A stretch of 61,076 nucleotides of DNA from BS150m-G50 sp964501185 [NCBI: uncultured Bacteroidia bacterium] (GCA_964501185.1 CAZCRT010000006.1:28271-89346), one strand, 5' to 3'. Positions 8,320 through 17,220 are shown, counted from the stretch's first letter. Notes: generated by a model from the letters alone, not told the origin. A program made the numbers and translations.

Positions 8320-9087
8320 TTAGCTTTTTGCCAGTTCCTCAGCTGCGTTGATGATCGCAGCAAAATCATCTGCTTTCAGTGCAGCGCCACCGATGAGCGC
8401 ACCATTTATATTTGCACGGGAAAACAGATCAGCTGCATTATCCGGTTTCACTGATCCACCATACAGAATCCGCATTTCACCCGCGACCCGCTCGTCATAA
8501 TTATCACTTAACCAGTCACGGATCAGCTTGTGTGTCAGATCAGCCTGCTCCGGTGTAGCGACTTTGCCGGTTCCTATAGCCCAGACCGGTTCGTAAGCAA
8601 TAGTAAGCTGTAACAGGTCTTCAGTTGTAAGCCCCAGTAAAGCTTCCTGCAGCTGTCCATTAAGTACTGCAGCAACCTCATCCGCCTCCCGCTGCTCCAG
8701 CGTTTCACCAACGCAGAGTATTGGATGCAGTTTATGGTTCAGAAGCGATTTCAATTTAAGATTGATGGTGCTACCTGTGTCACCGAAAAGCGTGCGCCGC
8801 TCCGAATGACCGACGATAACCCATTCTGCACCGCTGTCCGCAATCATATTCGGTGCAATTTCACCGGTAAAAGCACCCTGCTCTTCCCAGTGAACATTCT
8901 GCGCACCCAGCTTGATATTGCTGTCAGCAATTATCTCCGCTACAGGAACCAGGGCTGTAAACGGTGGACAGATCAGGATGTCTGTCAGGTGACTGGTAGT
9001 AGCCTTGTTTCTGATCTGACGGGCCAGTGCGACAGCTTCCGCACCGGTTTTAAACATCTTCCAGTTACCAGCAATCAGGTATCTCAC
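8320..9087 (-). CDS. tpiA: Triosephosphate isomerase
   Basis: A 255-residue TIM-barrel glycolytic enzyme interconverting DHAP and G3P. GNWKM carries the catalytic Lys, GHSERR the His, AYEPVWAIGTGK the catalytic Glu, and GGSVKPDN the phosphate-binding loop. The frame extends upstream to 9141, but GTG at 9087 is chosen because AGAGGGG sits 5 nt upstream and the family begins at RYLIAGNWK. The 166-nt gap to nusB may hold an internal promoter, but none is clear. Confidence 0.97.
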   Translation of the reverse strand: MRYLIAGNWKMFKTGAEAVALARQIRNKATTSHLTDILICPPFTALVPVAEIIADSNIKLGAQNVHWEEQGAFTGEIAPNMIADSGAEWVIVGHSERRTLFGDTGSTINLKLKSLLNHKLHPILCVGETLEQREADEVAAVLNGQLQEALLGLTTEDLLQLTIAYEPVWAIGTGKVATPEQADLTHKLIRDWLSDNYDERVAGEMRILYGGSVKPDNAADLFSRANINGALIGGAALKADDFAAIINAAEELAKS

Positions 9088-9253
9088 AAGTACCCCTCTT
9101 TTTGAACGGTAAAGGATAGAGCCATCGTTGCAATAGAGCAAGTAAAAAACTGTGTGATTGACAACTGCTGTTATTACTCAGGAACTATTCCAGATATAAA
9201 ACCGAAATATCTTGTCAGCGCGATCTGCCAGGCCTGGTCAGTGATACTTCCGG

Positions 9254-9658
9254 TTACTCCTTGCTCAACTCCTGCTTCACGTTATCAAGGATACCATTGA
9301 TGAATTTACCACTGTTTTCCGTAGAAAATTTCTTGGCGATTTCGATGGCCTCATTAATTGTCACTTTGGCTGGAATATCGGGGAATTGCTGTAATTCACA
9401 GATTGCCAGACGCAGAATTATCCTGTCCAGCAGCGCTATTCGCTCGATCTCCCATCGATGTGATTTATCCTGGATGATAATGTCCAGACGCTCTTTGAGT
9501 CGTACAGTCTGCCGAACCAGCATTTCAGTGAACTCGCGATACTGCTTGTTCTTATCCTTCAACTGCTGCGCAATAATATCCCCGATCGGTACTCGAGTCA
9601 TCTCGTGCGCATAAAGCATCTGTACTGCCTGTTCACGGGCATCTCTTCTACTTTTCAT
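9254..9658 (-). CDS. nusB: Transcription antitermination factor NusB
   Basis: A 134-residue all-helical RNA-binding protein: SRRDAREQAVQMLYAHEM at the N-terminus, then LLDRIILRLAICEL and the conserved VTINEAIEIAKKFS...FINGILDNV. With NusE/S10 it binds boxA in rRNA leaders. The ribosome-binding site (AAGGA, close to the ATG) lies in the arm of a 16-bp palindrome, and about 300 nt of apparently structured leader precede it. Confidence 0.96.
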   Translation of the reverse strand: MKSRRDAREQAVQMLYAHEMTRVPIGDIIAQQLKDKNKQYREFTEMLVRQTVRLKERLDIIIQDKSHRWEIERIALLDRIILRLAICELQQFPDIPAKVTINEAIEIAKKFSTENSGKFINGILDNVKQELSKE

Positions 9659-9663
9659 CGATT

Positions 9664-9679
9664 CCTTTTCCGGAAAAGG
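9664..9679 (-). promoter_or_regulatory. Perfect palindrome covering the nusB ribosome-binding site
   Basis: CCTTTTCCGGAAAAGG is a perfect 16-bp palindrome ending 5 nt before the nusB ATG. As RNA it can fold as CCTTTT-CCGG-AAAAGG, putting the Shine-Dalgarno bases AAGG in the stem. It could also be a dimeric protein operator. Regulation is inference. Confidence 0.5.
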
Positions 9680-9689
9680 TAAGTTGGTT

Positions 9690-9900
9690 CATAACTCCGC
9701 AAGACCACAGACAACCCATGCCTGTATTGCTGCACCTCCACCTGAAACCTCGTCTATTATGCGAAGCCTTGGTTTCGAAAACGCCTGCAAATGCGCATCG
9801 CAGACAGGGGGATACGGCAACCCGAAGATACGAGGTGAAAACACAAAGGAAATTACCGGTGTGTTAGCTCACCTTGTACCGCAAGCTACAAGATAGAATA
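9690..9900 (-). ncRNA. Candidate structured leader RNA upstream of nusB
   Basis: The 319 nt between hbd (stop 9978) and nusB (start 9658) contain no credible gene. Perfect complements are dense: ACCTCGT (9747-9753) with ACGAGGT (9830-9836) closes a multibranch region holding smaller hairpins (CGAA/TTCG near 9762-9777, CCTG/CAGG at 9784-9808, GGG/CCC near 9809-9823). GGTGA (9834-9838) can instead pair with TCACC (9869-9873), extended by ACACA/TGTGT. These two pairings share GGT and exclude each other, as in a switch. CTTGTA/TACAAG (about 9873-9893) forms a further hairpin. Read on the minus strand this is the nusB 5' leader. I do not recognise 6S, tmRNA, RNase P or a named riboswitch. Confidence 0.45.
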
Positions 9901-9977
9901 ATGTATCAAACTATCGCGTAGAGGCTATAAAAACCTGTGCAGAGTTAACTCTTCCTGAACAGAGATGCTTCACCCTG

Positions 9978-10829
9978 CTAATTGTAGCTGAAGAATCCTT
10001 CTCCTGACTTACGGCCGAGCCTGCCGGCAGCAACCATTTTACGCAGTAATGGACAGGGACGGTATTTACTGTCACCCAGGCCATCATGCAGCACTTCCAT
10101 AATTGCCAGGCAAACATCGAGGCCTATAAGATCAGCCAGTGCGAGTGGCCCCATCGGGTGCCCCATACCGAGCTTCATCACCTGATCAACGGCGTCTGCA
10201 GTCGCAACCCCCTCCATGACAGCGTAAACAGCCTCATTTATCATGGGCAGCAGGATACGGTTGGCGACAAATCCAGGATAGTCGTTTGCTTCAACCGGAA
10301 CCTTGCCAACAGCGCTACTCAGTTCATGGATCTGATCGTTGACAGCATCGGAAGTCTCCAGTCCACGAATAACCTCTACCAGTTTCATCATCGGTACCGG
10401 ATTCATGAAATGCATGCCGATAACCTGCGCAGGGCGGGAAGTTACAGCAGCAATTTCAGTGATGGAAATTGAGGAGGTGTTCGTTGCCAGAAGTGCATCC
10501 GGTTCCGTTATCTCATCCATCTGCTTGAAAAGATTAAGCTTAAGCTCTTTCTGTTCGGTGGCAGCTTCTATCACCAGAAAACATTCCTTGAGTTCAGCCA
10601 TATCTGTAACAGGTTTTATCCGCTGTAATGCTGCATCAAGCTGTTCCTGTGTAATTCGCTCTTTCTTAAGTTCGCGGCCCATATTCTTTTCAATAGTCTT
10701 CATACCGCGTTGCAGGAAATTCTCGTCGATATCTACGAGAACTACCTCGTATTCATGTTGCGAGAACAGGTGTGCAATACCATTACCCATTGTTCCGGCG
10801 CCAATAACGCCAATTTTCTTCATATCCAT
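9978..10829 (-). CDS. hbd: 3-hydroxybutyryl-CoA dehydrogenase
   Basis: A 283-residue NAD(P)-dependent enzyme that interconverts 3-hydroxybutyryl-CoA and acetoacetyl-CoA. GVIGAGTMGNGIAHLFSQ is the Rossmann loop, TNTSSISITEIA and HFMNPVPMMKLVE contain the catalytic Ser/His region, and NDYPGFVANRILLPMINEA starts the C-terminal helical domain. ATG 10829 is chosen (AAGGA about 9 nt upstream); an in-frame GTG lies further up. It follows the thiolase by 17 nt, so acetyl-CoA condensation and reduction are encoded together. Confidence 0.95.
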   Translation of the reverse strand: MDMKKIGVIGAGTMGNGIAHLFSQHEYEVVLVDIDENFLQRGMKTIEKNMGRELKKERITQEQLDAALQRIKPVTDMAELKECFLVIEAATEQKELKLNLFKQMDEITEPDALLATNTSSISITEIAAVTSRPAQVIGMHFMNPVPMMKLVEVIRGLETSDAVNDQIHELSSAVGKVPVEANDYPGFVANRILLPMINEAVYAVMEGVATADAVDQVMKLGMGHPMGPLALADLIGLDVCLAIMEVLHDGLGDSKYRPCPLLRKMVAAGRLGRKSGEGFFSYN

Positions 10830-10846
10830 TGTCAATTTTCCTTTCA

Positions 10847-12034
10847 CTATATCCGTTCTACAACCAGAGCCGCACCCTCACCACCACCTATACAAAGTGT
10901 GGCAACACCATAACGCGCCTCTGCATCCTTCATCGTGTAAAGCAATGTGGTCAGAACACGCGCACCGGAGGCTCCTATTGGATGCCCCAGGGAAACCGCC
11001 CCACCCCGAACATTCACTTTGGCAGGATCCAGCTCCAACAGGCGATTGTTGATCAGGGTAACTACCGAGAAAGCCTCATTTACTTCCCAGAAATCAATAT
11101 CGGCAACCGTCAGACCGGCTTTGTCCAGCGCTTTTTTCACAGCACCTGCCGGGGCAGTAGTAAACTTTTCCGGTTTCTGAGCGAAAGAGGCCTGGGATAC
11201 GACACGGGCCAGGGGTTCCATTTTCAGCTTTTCTGCAGTTTCCGCGGACATTACCAGCAGGGCTGCAGCACCATCGTTAATCTTGGAGGCGTTGGCAGCG
11301 GTAACGGTGCCATCTTTACGAAAAGCGGGGCGCAGCTTGGCAACTTTGTCCGCTTTAAGGGCAAACGGTTCCTGATCCTTGTCGACGATGATCGGATCAC
11401 CTTTACGCTGGGGAATCTCTACCGGTACGATTTCCGCATCGAAAAGCCCTTCGTTAACTGCTTCCTGCGCTCTACGGTAGCTCTCCAGTGTAAACTCATC
11501 CTGCATCTCACGAGTAAAATCGTATTCATCAGCACAGATCTCACCTGCGTTGCCCATATGGAAATTGTTGTAAGGGTCCCAGAGCCCGTCATGAACCATT
11601 CCATCGATAACCTGCTGATTCCCCATCCGGAAGCCTTTGCGCGCTGTTGGCAGATAGTAAGGAGCCTGAGACATGCTCTCCATTCCACCGGCAACAATAA
11701 TGTCAGCATCACCCAGAGCGATTGACTGTGCAGCCAGCATTACTGATTTCAAGCCGGAACCGCAGACCTTATTAATCGTCATGCATTCCACACTCTCGGG
11801 CAATCCGGCATAGATTGATGCCTGACGCGCAGGTGCCTGTCCCTGGCCTGCCGGGAGAACATTGCCCATAATGACTTCGTCAACACGATCAGCAGGCAGA
11901 TTGACCTGGTCGATAACAGCTTTGATGACTGTTGCGCCCAGACGGGCTGCAGGTATGGCAGCCAGATCACCACTGAATGAACCTATCGGTGTGCGAGCGG
12001 CATTTACAATGACCACTTCTTTGACTTGCTGCAT
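10847..12034 (-). CDS. thlA: Acetyl-CoA acetyltransferase (thiolase)
   Basis: A 395-residue thiolase joining two acetyl-CoA to acetoacetyl-CoA, or the reverse. Active-site Cys in NKVCGSGLKSVM (about residue 88), the His in GHPIGASGAR and the second Cys in LCIGGGEGAALV are all present, and NEAFSVV is typical of the biosynthetic type. GGAGG lies 6 nt before ATG. Coupled to hbd; together they fit short-chain acyl-CoA, butyrate or polyhydroxybutyrate metabolism, which the window does not resolve. Confidence 0.95.
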   Translation of the reverse strand: MQQVKEVVIVNAARTPIGSFSGDLAAIPAARLGATVIKAVIDQVNLPADRVDEVIMGNVLPAGQGQAPARQASIYAGLPESVECMTINKVCGSGLKSVMLAAQSIALGDADIIVAGGMESMSQAPYYLPTARKGFRMGNQQVIDGMVHDGLWDPYNNFHMGNAGEICADEYDFTREMQDEFTLESYRRAQEAVNEGLFDAEIVPVEIPQRKGDPIIVDKDQEPFALKADKVAKLRPAFRKDGTVTAANASKINDGAAALLVMSAETAEKLKMEPLARVVSQASFAQKPEKFTTAPAGAVKKALDKAGLTVADIDFWEVNEAFSVVTLINNRLLELDPAKVNVRGGAVSLGHPIGASGARVLTTLLYTMKDAEARYGVATLCIGGGEGAALVVERI

Positions 12035-12084
12035 TATTCCTCCAATTTTTATTGTACATCAATTTTATCTATACAGGAAATTCG

Positions 12085-12891
12085 TTAAAGACAAAATGTT
12101 GTATTCCCGGTGCTACCATGGCAGAGAAAGAACTCATTACCGAATTCACCCTGCCGTAAGCGATTACGCCAGCTGGCTGCAAGCACCGGGTCACTGTCGC
12201 TTTCATGAGGTCCAGCCTGACGAACTGCGGATGCAACAGGTAACAGATCTCCACCGAAGACCACACCCTGGTGATGGTAAACAAGATGACCGGGTGTATG
12301 TCCGCCGGTAAGCTGGAAATTGATACCTGCTACCTGTCCTGATTCCTCATGCAGCACATGTAGTCTGCAGTTTTGCAGATACTCCGCAACCAGGCCATCA
12401 TAGAAACGATCAGAGTTGAGCGGTGTGTCAGCAAACTGTGCCAGCTCTTTTGCATGTATCACGATATTCGCGCGGGGATAAACCTCTTCTCCACTGCCGT
12501 CCAGCAGCCCACCACAATGATCATAGTGGCCATGTGTCAGCAGCAGATGTGTCACGTCCTCCAGCACCAGACCTGCAGCAGCCATCTGCTCAACAGGTGA
12601 TCGGGAAGGTGGTTGCAACTCAATCTCACCATAGCGGGTTCGAAACGACTCAGCCTGCAAACCGCTATCGATAGCAACAACCTGCTCTTCAAAGATCAGA
12701 ATCGCCTGGTTGACAGGCAGAAGCAGTCTTTGCCGGGTTCCATCATCAGTCAGTTTACCACGACCTGGAGCTACCAGATGGCCGCATTCAATTCGCAATA
12801 TTTCCAAATGAGGCTCGAACTTTCTGCGATTTATCAAGTAGCTGGAAAAGGTAAGCAGTACTTCCGGCAGCGCTTCAACAAAAAAAGGCAA
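12085..12891 (-). CDS. MBL-fold metallo-hydrolase
   Basis: A protein of up to 268 residues with the metallo-beta-lactamase fold: LLLTHGHYDHCGGL (HxHxDH metal site, about residue 120), GGHTPGHLVYH (third ligand His) and FGGDLLP (bridging Asp), with a final His in FFLCHGS. The family includes lactonases and thioester hydrolases; proximity to thiolase and hbd suggests, without proving, an acyl-CoA or ester substrate. The start is uncertain: the frame opens at TTG 12891 without a clear ribosome-binding site, and a TTG about 30 codons in is preceded by GGA. Confidence 0.8.
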   Translation of the reverse strand: MPFFVEALPEVLLTFSSYLINRRKFEPHLEILRIECGHLVAPGRGKLTDDGTRQRLLLPVNQAILIFEEQVVAIDSGLQAESFRTRYGEIELQPPSRSPVEQMAAAGLVLEDVTHLLLTHGHYDHCGGLLDGSGEEVYPRANIVIHAKELAQFADTPLNSDRFYDGLVAEYLQNCRLHVLHEESGQVAGINFQLTGGHTPGHLVYHHQGVVFGGDLLPVASAVRQAGPHESDSDPVLAASWRNRLRQGEFGNEFFLCHGSTGNTTFCL

Positions 12892-12977
12892 CCCGTTTCA
12901 GGACAAATAATCACTGCTTTCTAAAAGATACAAAGACCAGCAATTTCCAACAAGACAAACCCTGTTATCGTTCACTA

Positions 12978-13008
12978 TGTATACGGTACATTTCATACCG
13001 GATGTCAA
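12978..13008 (-). promoter_or_regulatory. Putative promoter for the MBL hydrolase-thiolase-hbd genes
   Basis: The minus strand has a perfect -35 TTGACA (13003-13008) and a moderate -10 TATACA (12978-12983) with a long 19-nt spacer. GGTA/TACC complements in the spacer might be an operator. The predicted start lies about 80 nt before the hydrolase gene. Confidence 0.4.
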
Positions 13009-13042
13009 GTGCTACATTTCCTTATAAGTGATACAATCCTGA

Positions 13043-13516
13043 TTATGGCAGTACCCGGGCCGGCACACCTGCGACAGTGGCACCTGCAGGCACATCATGG
13101 GTAACTACTGCTCCAGCACCTACCAGAGCGCCTTCACCGATTGTGACTCCACCCATTATCACCGCACCGGAGCCAATCGAAGCCCGTGCAGATACTTTTG
13201 TATAAACGAGTGTCCAGTCCTCTTCCGTCTGCATGGAGCCATCCGGATTCACAGCCCGGGGGTGCAGATCGTTGATAAAACGCACACCGTGCCCTATGAA
13301 GACACCGTCTTCTATTTCCACTCCCTCACAGATGAAAGTATGGCTGGAGATTTTACAGTCAGCACCGATCTTCACCCCTTTCTGCACCTCGACAAAAGTG
13401 CCAACTCTGGTACGATCGCCAATACTGCAACCATAGAGATTTACAAAGTCATAAATACGCACTTCTTCACCAATAACTACATCCGGGGCGATCTTCTGCA
13501 ACGGTCCGGTGCTCAT
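13043..13516 (-). CDS. Hexapeptide-repeat N-acyltransferase (WbpD/WlbB-like)
   Basis: A 157-residue left-handed beta-helix protein with many [LIV]GxxxxI repeats (VVIGEEVRIYDFV, IGDRTRVGTFVEV, IGSGAVIMGGVTIGEGAL) and FINDLHPRAVN, characteristic of UDP-2-acetamido-3-amino-glucuronate acetyltransferases that build O-antigen sugars. The product is probably a soluble trimer using acetyl-CoA. No other O-antigen genes adjoin it, so the substrate is only a family-based guess. Confidence 0.82.
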   Translation of the reverse strand: MSTGPLQKIAPDVVIGEEVRIYDFVNLYGCSIGDRTRVGTFVEVQKGVKIGADCKISSHTFICEGVEIEDGVFIGHGVRFINDLHPRAVNPDGSMQTEEDWTLVYTKVSARASIGSGAVIMGGVTIGEGALVGAGAVVTHDVPAGATVAGVPARVLP

Positions 13517-13585
13517 ATCTGCTCCTCAGTAAATTTTACACATTACCAGTAACTGAATTTGTATCACACTGATTCCACCCCTTCA

Positions 13586-14833
13586 CTACACCGCCCACAG
13601 CGACAACGTCGGCCACCAGGTAACCAGTGCCAGTGCCAGCAACATCAGCAGGATAAATGGCAGTGCCGCGCTGTAGAGTTTCCAGATTGGCTGCTTGAAC
13701 CGGAAACTGGCCAGAAACAGGTTGAGGCCGACCGGTGGTGTTGAGTAACCAATTTCAAGATTCACCAGAAAGATGATGCCAAGGTGAATCGGTTCTACAC
13801 CGAAAGCAGCCGCAACCGGTAACAGGAGTGGTACGATAACTACGATGGCACTGAAAATGTCCATCAGGGCACCAACGGCCAGCAGGAAAATATTGAGCAG
13901 CAGGAGAAACAGTATCCTGGATGTTATGAACTGCTCCAGCCACTCAAGCAGATGCATTGGAACTTCGGCGTCCACCAGATAGCTGGTCAGCCCCAGCGCA
14001 CCACCCAGAATTACCAGAATCGCGCCCACCAGCGTCATCGATTCCTCAATTACCTTCAGCATCCGTTGCCAGCTGATTTCACGCAGGATAACCACTTCTA
14101 CCAGCAACACGTAGACAACAGTAATAGTAGCAGCTTCGGTAGCAGTCACCCAGCCACCATAAATGCCTACTACTACTATAAACGGAAGGGGCAGTTCCCA
14201 GCCAGCCTGTTTCAGCGCCCGCAGGGCTTTCCGGCCATCGAAAGGTGTTCGCTTCACTTTTTGCCGGCCGGCTTTGAAGTAGCTGTATGCGGCAAGAATC
14301 AGAATCAGCAGAATGCCGGGAGTTATACCGGCTCGAAAGAGGCTGTCAATGCTGACGCCCGCTACAAGTCCGTAGAGAATCAGGGGCAAACTGGGTGGAA
14401 ACAACAGCCCCAGGCTACCGGTGGTAGTCAACAGGCCAAGGTTGAACTTCTCCCGGTATCCTTCCTGCTGCAGTATTGTCAGCAGCAAACCACCCAGTGC
14501 AATGATAGTCACACCCGAAGCACCTGTAAAGGCTGTGAAGAATGATGTAACCAGAAGAGTGACGATGGCGATACCTCCGGGCATCCACCCTACCAGTGCC
14601 CGGAACAGGTCTACCAGGCGTCGTGGTGAGTTCCCGGCGGAAAGCAGAACACCGGCAAAAGTGAAAAGTGGAATAGCCAGAATAGTCGGGTTGGAGGCGA
14701 GCCTGTAAAGCTCGATGATGACCGCAGTGCTGGAAATACCTTCGGCGTGAAATGCAGTCAGGGCAAGCCCGGATAACACTGCAAACAAAGGCAGGCCCAG
14801 CAAGGCGCCAAGTATCCAGAGCAGGTGTATCAC
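13586..14833 (-). CDS. dctM: TRAP transporter large permease DctM
   Basis: A 415-residue integral inner-membrane protein with about a dozen hydrophobic segments, the catalytic subunit of a Na+-coupled TRAP importer. PLFTFAGVLLSAG, LFPPSLPLILYG and LVNLEIGYSTPPVGLNLFL are DctM signatures. It begins at GTG 14833, overlapping dctQ by 4 nt, and is the last gene of the long overlapping operon. Confidence 0.93.
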   Translation of the reverse strand: MIHLLWILGALLGLPLFAVLSGLALTAFHAEGISSTAVIIELYRLASNPTILAIPLFTFAGVLLSAGNSPRRLVDLFRALVGWMPGGIAIVTLLVTSFFTAFTGASGVTIIALGGLLLTILQQEGYREKFNLGLLTTTGSLGLLFPPSLPLILYGLVAGVSIDSLFRAGITPGILLILILAAYSYFKAGRQKVKRTPFDGRKALRALKQAGWELPLPFIVVVGIYGGWVTATEAATITVVYVLLVEVVILREISWQRMLKVIEESMTLVGAILVILGGALGLTSYLVDAEVPMHLLEWLEQFITSRILFLLLLNIFLLAVGALMDIFSAIVVIVPLLLPVAAAFGVEPIHLGIIFLVNLEIGYSTPPVGLNLFLASFRFKQPIWKLYSAALPFILLMLLALALVTWWPTLSLWAV

Positions 14834-15315
14834 AGTTGCTCCTCCTCCACTTCAGGTTCCGGCCAGATCACTCCAATAGCGAAGTGAAATGCGATCAGTC
14901 CGAATCCTATTGGAATAAACCAGAGCAGTGTGCGGGTAAGTGTGGTACCATCGTTCCATTGATAAGCCTGCTGCACAAAATCCTTCCCTGCCAGCGCCAG
15001 CACCAGTGATACAATGGTTGCAGACAACCAGGAAAGACGGTTGACAGTACGCTTCCATCGCTTCGGCAGATACACACTCAGGAGGTCAATACGAAGATGT
15101 GACAACCGGTCAGCAGCCCGGGCACCACCTATTACCATCAACGACAATACCAGGTGACGGGTCAGAGGATCAATCCAGTAAATAGCGGTTCCCCAGAAAT
15201 TACGCAGTATAATCTGGAGAAAGGAAAACAGTATGATGAGACATAAAGACAGCACCAGCAGCCACTGCTCTACCAGCGCCACCTTTCGCAGCCATCTGGG
15301 TCTCTGCAGGTTCAT
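14830..15315 (-). CDS. dctQ: TRAP transporter small permease DctQ
   Basis: A 161-residue protein with four hydrophobic segments, for example LLVLSLCLIILFSFLQIILR followed by WIDPLTRHLVLSLMVIGG, which includes the conserved pattern of the small TRAP subunit that scaffolds DctM. It overlaps dctP by 4 nt upstream and dctM by 4 nt downstream, so the subunits are translationally coupled. Confidence 0.93.
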   Translation of the reverse strand: MNLQRPRWLRKVALVEQWLLVLSLCLIILFSFLQIILRNFWGTAIYWIDPLTRHLVLSLMVIGGARAADRLSHLRIDLLSVYLPKRWKRTVNRLSWLSATIVSLVLALAGKDFVQQAYQWNDGTTLTRTLLWFIPIGFGLIAFHFAIGVIWPEPEVEEEQL

Positions 15316-16328
15316 TGGTGACGATGTTCCTTAAGTGTTTTAAGGATCTGCTGTAGCAATTCCGCGTCAAACAGGTCACCGGCCAGTTCCTGCTGCACAT
15401 CGGCTGCCGCCGTTTGCAGGCGTCCCATTTCGAAACTTGATGGGAATGGGTCCAGAGTAATTCCCTGCTCAGCAAACAGCTCCATGGTGCGCCGGTTCTC
15501 CTGCCGGGAGTTCAGTGTAATCTGCCTGGAATACTTGATACAGAGTTCACGCAGGATTTTCTGCTGTTCATCAGTAAGTCGCTCAAAAGCGGATTCGGAA
15601 ATCAGCATCGATCCGGTTGCATTTGCCACAGGCATTTGTGATACATTATCAATTCGCGTATGCCACTGCAGGACAGCACCGGCATAGGGGGAAGCATAGG
15701 CGGCATTGATCAGTCCCGTTTCAAGGCTGGAAAGCACATCAGGCAGTGCCAGTGGTACGGGTGCCACACCTATAGCCTGGAAAAATGTGCGTGCCAGCGG
15801 ATCATCCTGCCAGACCCATAACTTCACTTTCTGAATATCCTCCAGAGACTGTATTGGTGAAGAAGTGAAAAACCTGACCAGCCCTACTTCAGTCCAGCCC
15901 AACAGTACAAAACCACCCTCCCTGAAGCCGTTGACAAACTGATCGTGATAGGCTCCGGTGATCAAATCTACTTCTTCAGAATTCTCGAAGAGAAACGGCA
16001 GATCGAGAATACGGCTGTCCGGATTGACAGCTCCCATCCCGACACCGGTAAAACCACCTGCATGCAACTGGCCAATCCTGATTTTGCGCAGCACATCGTT
16101 TTCATCACCCTGAACACCACCGGGATAGAATTTGAATCGTACTGCACCTGAAGTCAACTCCTGCAACTCCTGGTCCATCTCCAGCATGCTGTTCATCCAG
16201 GCGGAATTCCGTGGTGCAACAGTTGCGAATTTTATAACAACTGTTTTTGCCATCACCTGATTGAAACAGCATAGCAACAGTAACAGCAGTATCCAGGGTT
16301 GTGGCCGAACGATCCTAGAAGTATTCAT
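15312..16328 (-). CDS. dctP: TRAP transporter periplasmic solute-binding protein DctP
   Basis: A 338-residue protein with a signal peptide (ILLLLLLCCFNQVMAK) and the DctP fold: VVIKFATVAPRNSAWMN, GAVRFKFYPGGVQGDENDVL, GLVRFFTSSPIQSLEDIQKV and LPDVLSSLETGLINAAYASP, the last near the usual substrate-clamping region. The frame extends to 16394, but ATG 16328 with AAGG upstream gives a proper signal peptide. It overlaps the TatT gene by 14 nt. The ligand cannot be read from sequence; TatT-linked DctP proteins form a separate group from C4-dicarboxylate binders. Confidence 0.92.
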   Translation of the reverse strand: MNTSRIVRPQPWILLLLLLCCFNQVMAKTVVIKFATVAPRNSAWMNSMLEMDQELQELTSGAVRFKFYPGGVQGDENDVLRKIRIGQLHAGGFTGVGMGAVNPDSRILDLPFLFENSEEVDLITGAYHDQFVNGFREGGFVLLGWTEVGLVRFFTSSPIQSLEDIQKVKLWVWQDDPLARTFFQAIGVAPVPLALPDVLSSLETGLINAAYASPYAGAVLQWHTRIDNVSQMPVANATGSMLISESAFERLTDEQQKILRELCIKYSRQITLNSRQENRRTMELFAEQGITLDPFPSSFEMGRLQTAAADVQQELAGDLFDAELLQQILKTLKEHRHQ

Positions 16329-17220
16329 GTCGCCTTTCCAGAAGGTCAACAGCCTGACTGCGGGCAAAGCTGTTAAGTAGTCGTAAATCCTCACGCGGGG
16401 GGAATTGCTCCTGTTGTATCACATTTTCCAACAGTTCTACAAACTGCTCTTCATTCCAGCTGGCAGTACAGACATAGCGTGCCCGGTAAAGATCAACCAG
16501 CCAGAGCTGCCCCTGATTAATGCTGGCTACCCTGTCGAAATACTCGTTAGCCAGCTCAAGATCACCGCCAAGCATCAGCGGACGGGTTGCCATTACTGCA
16601 CCCAGAAAGAGCAGTCCGCTGCCAAAGAAGTAGTCCGGATCTTCTGCCACACACCAGTGCATGATTGCCTCTACCCGGGGAAGCTGAATGATAGTGGCGG
16701 GGTCATCAAGCTGCAGGCTCAAACGCCCACCGGTAGCAAAAGACCACCAGAAAAGCGCCTCCCTGTCTACTGTCTGCAGGGTTTCCATGGCCTGCCTGAA
16801 CTCTGCACGGGTACCATTCAGAAGCAGCTGTGCCAGTTCACTGTCATGCATGGACATACCGGCAGCCTCAGCACTACGCTGATAGAGACGGATTGCCCTT
16901 GATTTATCATCCGGTTCAGCAAACAGAAGACAGTATCCCGCAAGCAGCTGCGCCATGCGTAACTGGTTTTCCCGATGAGCTGGTGACATACGTAACAGCC
17001 CCCCGAGCAACTTGATATCAGCTTCCATGGCACCTTCAGCAATCTGCAGGTCATCCTCAGCAAAAATTGATTCCATCATCGGGTCAATTGCCGGAGATAC
17101 CAGTCTTACCGCCAGCCGGCTGCTACTGCAACCGGATAACACAACAGCAAGCATACCGGCAGCAGCCAGCAGCATCAGCGGCTTCAATGAAAGCCTCAAA
17201 GCAGGGGTGGGAATTTTCAT
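16315..17220 (-). CDS. TRAP transporter TatT component lipoprotein
   Basis: A 301-residue lipoprotein: basic start, hydrophobic stretch and lipobox LSGC at about residue 31, then an all-helical TPR-like body (NQLRMAQLLAGYCLLFAEP, ALFWWSFATGGRLS, YFFGSGLLFLGAVMATRP). This matches the T-component family (Tp0956 of Treponema), shown to form trimers that bind DctP through TPR pores. It overlaps dctP by 14 nt and the upstream lipoprotein gene by 4 nt, as expected for a TatT-dctPQM cassette. Confidence 0.88.
   Translation of the reverse strand: MKIPTPALRLSLKPLMLLAAAGMLAVVLSGCSSSRLAVRLVSPAIDPMMESIFAEDDLQIAEGAMEADIKLLGGLLRMSPAHRENQLRMAQLLAGYCLLFAEPDDKSRAIRLYQRSAEAAGMSMHDSELAQLLLNGTRAEFRQAMETLQTVDREALFWWSFATGGRLSLQLDDPATIIQLPRVEAIMHWCVAEDPDYFFGSGLLFLGAVMATRPLMLGGDLELANEYFDRVASINQGQLWLVDLYRARYVCTASWNEEQFVELLENVIQQEQFPPREDLRLLNSFARSQAVDLLERRHEYF

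Noticed and set aside
9684-9896. 70-codon plus-strand frame in the nusB leader
   Set aside because: No ribosome-binding site, odd composition and no neighbours on that strand; the sequence is better explained as structured RNA.
9690-9900. 6S RNA, tmRNA or RNase P RNA in the nusB leader
   Set aside because: A fragment resembling 6S (GCGGT then GGTGAGC) was noticed, but no terminal closing stem, no tmRNA tag frame or tRNA-like end, and no RNase P core sequence could be found.
10829-11725. Plus-strand open frame of about 300 codons opposite the thiolase gene
   Set aside because: It is antisense to a thiolase with a complete set of active-site motifs and shows no family motif, signal or ribosome-binding site of its own.
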